Shown: piece by piece, positions 41,390 to 44,355 of the stretch | Layout: the number at the start of each line of letters is the position of its first letter | How positions within the stretch are numbered: the stretch's first letter is position 1 | Assembly (NCBI RefSeq): GCF_030147005.1 | Contig: NZ_JASLAW010000187.1 | Coordinates: 1-44,355, forward strand | DNA: 44,355 bases | Direction of reading: 5' to 3' | Source: Pseudomonas sp. | GTDB taxonomy: Bacteria > Pseudomonadota > Gammaproteobacteria > Pseudomonadales > Pseudomonadaceae | Notes under the pieces: generated by a model | Told to the model about the DNA's origin: nothing | Database searches by the model: none | What the model saw: only the letters and a program-made list of their open reading frames with translations | Program-made: the position numbers and the translations under genes

Positions 41390-41509
41390 AACGCTCGAAG
41401 TCCGCAGGGCATCGCATCGAACATTCCCCAGGCTTATGTAGGGTTTTTCTGGTTTGGGATTGATGCGTGCTTGTGCGGTAGTTAGGCCATCTCAGTAGGA
41501 AGTAAGTTT

Positions 41510-42373
41510 TTGAGCCTCGAACCCGTCGCTCAGGTACTTCCTTTGAAAAAACTGGCCCTTATGCTCTCCATTCTGATGATGACAGGCTGTGCCACCGGCC
41601 CTAAGCATCTCACCCTCAAAGACGGCTATGCCGTCGATACAACGCACCCCTCCCAGAGCCAGAACGAGCGAGTCCGCTTTTTAGTCATGCACTACACGGT
41701 ATTCGACGACAGCAAGTCCCTCGCTGCGTTGACGACCGGCGTAGCCAGCGCTCATTACCTGGCGCTGTCCAACCCGCCGATCTACGACAAACGGCCAGTG
41801 GCCTTGCAGCTGGTGCCGGAGGACAAGCGGGCCTGGCACGCCGGACTGAGTCAGTGGGGTAAACGTACAGACCTCAACGACACGTCCATCGGCATCGAGA
41901 TCGTCAACGCAGGTTTTATAGAGGGGCCGACCGGACGACTGTGGTTCCCCTACACCGAGGCGCAGTTGGCGCTGGTCGAACGTCTCGCCGCAGACTTGGT
42001 CAAGCGTTATGGCATCGCGCCGCAAAATGTTGTCGGGCACAGCGACATCGCCCCCTTGCGTAAATCCGATCCCGGCCCGTTGTTTCCCTGGCAGGCATTT
42101 TACGAGCAGGGTATAGGTGCCTGGCCAGACGCTGCTACGGTACAAAAGCATCTCGCTGGGCGCGCTGAGGCCCAAATCGTCGAAGCAGGCACACTGCAGA
42201 AGGCGCTTTCCACGTATGGCTACAAGATCCCGCAAACCGGCGTGCTGGACGACGAAACCCGGCAGGTTCTCCGTGCGTTTCAAATGCATTTCCGACCCGC
42301 TGGTATTTCGGGTGTTCCCGATGCCCAGACCGAGGCGATTGCATTGGCACTGGTGGAAAAATATCGATCCTGA
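41510..42373 (+). CDS. N-acetylmuramoyl-L-alanine amidase, AmiD/AmpDh-like lipoprotein
   Basis: A 287-residue lipoprotein. A lipobox ends MMTGC, followed by an amidase_2 domain (VRFLVMHYTVF, zinc His; WHAGLSQWG; SIGIEIVNAG; VVGHSDIAPLRKSDPGPLFPW, zinc His and Asp). A C-terminal peptidoglycan-binding-like domain follows (LQKALSTYGYKIPQTGVLDDETRQVLRAF, written here as two overlapping parts: LQKALSTYGYKIPQTG and VLDDETRQVLRAF). It cleaves muropeptides or peptidoglycan at the outer membrane. Start: TTG 41510 with AGGAAG about seven bases upstream; TTG 41543 (shorter signal peptide MKKLALMLSILMMTGC) is an alternative and would look more usual. No ATG start is available before the signal peptide. 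Confidence 0.85.
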   Translation: MSLEPVAQVLPLKKLALMLSILMMTGCATGPKHLTLKDGYAVDTTHPSQSQNERVRFLVMHYTVFDDSKSLAALTTGVASAHYLALSNPPIYDKRPVALQLVPEDKRAWHAGLSQWGKRTDLNDTSIGIEIVNAGFIEGPTGRLWFPYTEAQLALVERLAADLVKRYGIAPQNVVGHSDIAPLRKSDPGPLFPWQAFYEQGIGAWPDAATVQKHLAGRAEAQIVEAGTLQKALSTYGYKIPQTGVLDDETRQVLRAFQMHFRPAGISGVPDAQTEAIALALVEKYRS

Positions 42374-42470
42374 ATGCATCGACCGATGCTTCAACAGCGG
42401 CTTTGTCCTACAGAATCCACGTTATTGGCCGTTAACCTCTCAAGTCGCCACTAACAAGAGAGAAAAAGCC

Positions 42471-44150
42471 ATGCGTCTGAGCCTCAAGGCCAAAGTCCTG
42501 ACCCTTGCCATCGTGCCGGTGCTGCTGTTCGCCCTGGTTATCAGCCTGACCACCGTGTGGATGCTTCAGGGCCAGGCGCGCGACGAAGTGAATGAAACCC
42601 GCCAGCGCCTGCTCAACAACGCCAAGGCCACGCTGCAAAGTTACGTCGAGGTGGCCATGACCACCATCAAGCCGCTCTACGACGCGGCCGCCCCTGGTGA
42701 TACGGCGGCGCGGGCGCAGGTGGTCAAGTTGCTGTCCAACACCAGCTACGGCAAGGACGGTTACTTCTTCGGCTACGATTCCGAGACCATCCGCCTGTTC
42801 AAGGGCAACAGCCCGGACGGCGTGGGCAAGAGCTTCAAGGACAATCGCGACCCCAACGGCGTCTACGTCAACCGCGACCTGGTCAAAGTCGGCAAGGACG
42901 GCACCCACTACCTGCAATACAGCTCGACCCAGCCCGGCCAGACCGAGCTGGTACCCAAGCTCGGCTACACCGAATACCTGCCCAAGTGGGACATGGTCAT
43001 CGGTACCTCGGTCAATCTGGATGGCATCGACGCCCAGGTCGCCGTGGTCGAGGCCAAGGTAAAGACGCGCATGGAAGGCGTGCTGTTGAGCATTCTCGGT
43101 GTGGCTGCCGTGGTCTTGCTGGTGATTGCCGCCGTCGGTCTGCTGGTGGCCAACACGATCCTGCGCCCACTGAGCCTGATGAAGGCCAACCTGGACGATA
43201 TCGCCGCCGGTGAAGGTGACCTGACGCGCCGCCTGGCCATTACCAGCCAGGATGAACTCGGCGACCTGGCCGGCGCGTTTAACCGGTTTGTCGACAAGAT
43301 CCACGGGCTGGTACGCCAGATCACCGAAATGACCGCGCAACTCACCGGGCTGGTGAGCCAGGTGTCCGAGCAAGCCCAGCGCTCGGAAACCGCCATGGAG
43401 CGCCAGCGTCACGAAACCGATCAGGTCGCCACCGCGATCAATCAGATGTCGTCCGCCGCCCATGAAGTGGCGCGCAGTGCCCAGGGCGCTGCCGTTGCCG
43501 CGCAGCAAACCGACGCAGAGGGCCAGGCCGCCAAGCGCGTAGTGGACGGCAGCATCGCGCAGATCCATGCGCTGGTGAACGACATCCGTAGCAGCGGTGT
43601 GTCCCTGGACAGCCTGCAGCAAGACGTGTCGTCGATTGTGAGTGTGCTCAGCGTGATCCGCTCGATTGCCGAACAAACCAACTTGCTGGCGCTCAACGCG
43701 GCGATTGAAGCCGCGCGGGCAGGGGAGGCCGGGCGTGGTTTTGCCGTGGTCGCCGATGAAGTGCGCGCCCTGGCCAGCCGCACCCAGACCAGCACCCAGG
43801 AAATCCAGGGCATGATCGACCGCCTGCAAAAAGGCACCGAAGCCGCCGTGGAGGCCATGCGCCGCTCCAGCGATGCCGGTGACGGCACTTCGGCCCAGGC
43901 CAACCAGGCCGGCGTGTCGCTGGACACCATGGCCCAGTTGATCGGTACCATCAATTCAATGAACGCGCAGATTGCCAGCGCCGCCGAAGAGCAAACCGCC
44001 GTGGCTGAAGAGATCAACCGCAGCGTGCATCAGATTGCCGTGGCGGTGGACAACGTGGCCGATGAAACCCAACTCGGCGCCCAGACGTCCCGCAGCCTGG
44101 CGGATCTGGGCCAGCGCCTGGGGCAGTTAGTCGGTCAGTTCAGAATCTGA
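42471..44150 (+). CDS. methyl-accepting chemotaxis protein with sCache_2 sensor (CtpM-like)
   Basis: A 559-residue chemoreceptor. TM1 about 8-31, periplasmic sCache_2 domain about 35-200 with SYGKDGYFFGYD, TM2 203-228, HAMP (GEGDLTRRL), then signalling helices with IAEQTNLLALNAAIEAARAG and the C-terminus LVGQFRI. Length and neighbourhood fit CtpM (PA2652) of P. aeruginosa, a malate receptor; the ligand here is inferred and small organic acids are likely. Start: ATG 42471; the longer in-frame reading upstream overlaps the amidase gene. The ribosome binding site is an AGAG-A stretch, moderate. Confidence 0.87.
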   Translation: MRLSLKAKVLTLAIVPVLLFALVISLTTVWMLQGQARDEVNETRQRLLNNAKATLQSYVEVAMTTIKPLYDAAAPGDTAARAQVVKLLSNTSYGKDGYFFGYDSETIRLFKGNSPDGVGKSFKDNRDPNGVYVNRDLVKVGKDGTHYLQYSSTQPGQTELVPKLGYTEYLPKWDMVIGTSVNLDGIDAQVAVVEAKVKTRMEGVLLSILGVAAVVLLVIAAVGLLVANTILRPLSLMKANLDDIAAGEGDLTRRLAITSQDELGDLAGAFNRFVDKIHGLVRQITEMTAQLTGLVSQVSEQAQRSETAMERQRHETDQVATAINQMSSAAHEVARSAQGAAVAAQQTDAEGQAAKRVVDGSIAQIHALVNDIRSSGVSLDSLQQDVSSIVSVLSVIRSIAEQTNLLALNAAIEAARAGEAGRGFAVVADEVRALASRTQTSTQEIQGMIDRLQKGTEAAVEAMRRSSDAGDGTSAQANQAGVSLDTMAQLIGTINSMNAQIASAAEEQTAVAEEINRSVHQIAVAVDNVADETQLGAQTSRSLADLGQRLGQLVGQFRI

Positions 44151-44179
44151 CCTGCTTCGCCCCTCGCGGTGAGGTTGCT

Positions 44180-44355
44180 GTGGTAGGGAGCTTGCTGTGG
44201 CGAGGGAGCTTGCTGTGGTAGGGAGCTTGCTGTGGCGAGGGAGCTTGCTGTGGTAGGGAGCTTGCTGTGGCGAGGGAGCTTGTCGTGGTAGGGAGCTTGC
44301 CGTGGCGAGGGAGCTTGCTGTGGCGAGGGAGCTTGCTGTGGTTAGGAGCTTGCTG
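44180..44355. repeat. tandem array of REP half-sites, runs off the window
   Basis: Ten units in a head-to-tail row, alternating 17 bp (GTGGTAGGGAGCTTGCT) and 18 bp (GTGGCGAGGGAGCTTGCT) for the first seven, then three 18-bp units (44302, 44320 and 44338, the last diverged). The unit is the first half of the REP seen at 32707, without the inverted half, so the array cannot form the usual REPIN hairpin. It starts about 30 bases after the chemoreceptor stop and is cut by the window end. Confidence 0.9.

Overview
The window looks like chromosomal DNA of a Pseudomonas of the P. fluorescens group. The evidence is high-G+C coding DNA, fluorescens-type REP/REPIN palindromes with a GAGGGAGCTTGCTCCCGCT core, a complete pslA-pslL exopolysaccharide operon, a FecI/FecR/TonB-receptor system, and a block resembling PA2652-PA2659 of P. 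aeruginosa. The assignment rests on sequence features and recalled families; no database search was run.

Layout. 1-2116: the 3' end of DNA polymerase II, a GST-like gene and a secreted DUF4174-type protein, closed by a REP hairpin. 2134-17490 (minus strand): the tightly packed psl operon pslA-B-C-D-E-F-G-H-I-J-K-L. The proteins are a sugar-phosphate initiator, a GDP-mannose supply enzyme, glycosyltransferases, export and co-polymerase proteins, a periplasmic glycosidase, membrane ligase/flippase-like proteins and an acyltransferase. The leader upstream of pslA (17491-17883) carries two 14-bp palindromes of FleQ-box type and a GAGGGA ribosome binding site that contains an RsmA-type ANGGA motif. 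17884-21968 (minus strand): an iron-responsive cell-surface signalling operon (fecI, fecR, transducer-type TonB receptor) with a Fur box.

22040-27312: an isonitrile hydratase, a divergent regulator with the same DJ-1/PfpI fold, and a minus-strand operon of SDR dehydrogenase, GH15 glucan hydrolase and alpha/beta hydrolase. 27505-30071: the most unusual part. Three plus-strand genes are each preceded by a HrpL-type hrp box (GGAACC or GGAATC, N15-16, CCACNNA). Two encode proteins built from a shared module of about 80 residues; the third encodes an 87-residue Ser-rich protein. They look like type III secretion substrates or helpers placed away from any secretion-apparatus gene in this window. 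30082-34363 (minus strand): an MFS transporter, cytosine deaminase, QueD and a patatin-like phospholipase, with a REPIN between codA and queD.

34474-44150: two PepSY proteins and a CarRS/BqsRS-like two-component system in one overlapping operon, a TlpQ-like chemoreceptor, a YuiF/NhaC-type transporter, a lipoprotein amidase and an sCache chemoreceptor. Two repeat structures stand out. One is a 15-copy, 20-bp tandem array grown out of the 3' end of the tlpQ-like gene; the other is a tandem array of REP half-sites running off the right edge.

Functionally the window combines surface and biofilm functions (Psl, c-di-GMP control through FleQ), metal sensing (Fur/FecIR, CarRS/BqsRS), chemotaxis, and a small probable HrpL regulon pointing to interaction with a eukaryotic host.
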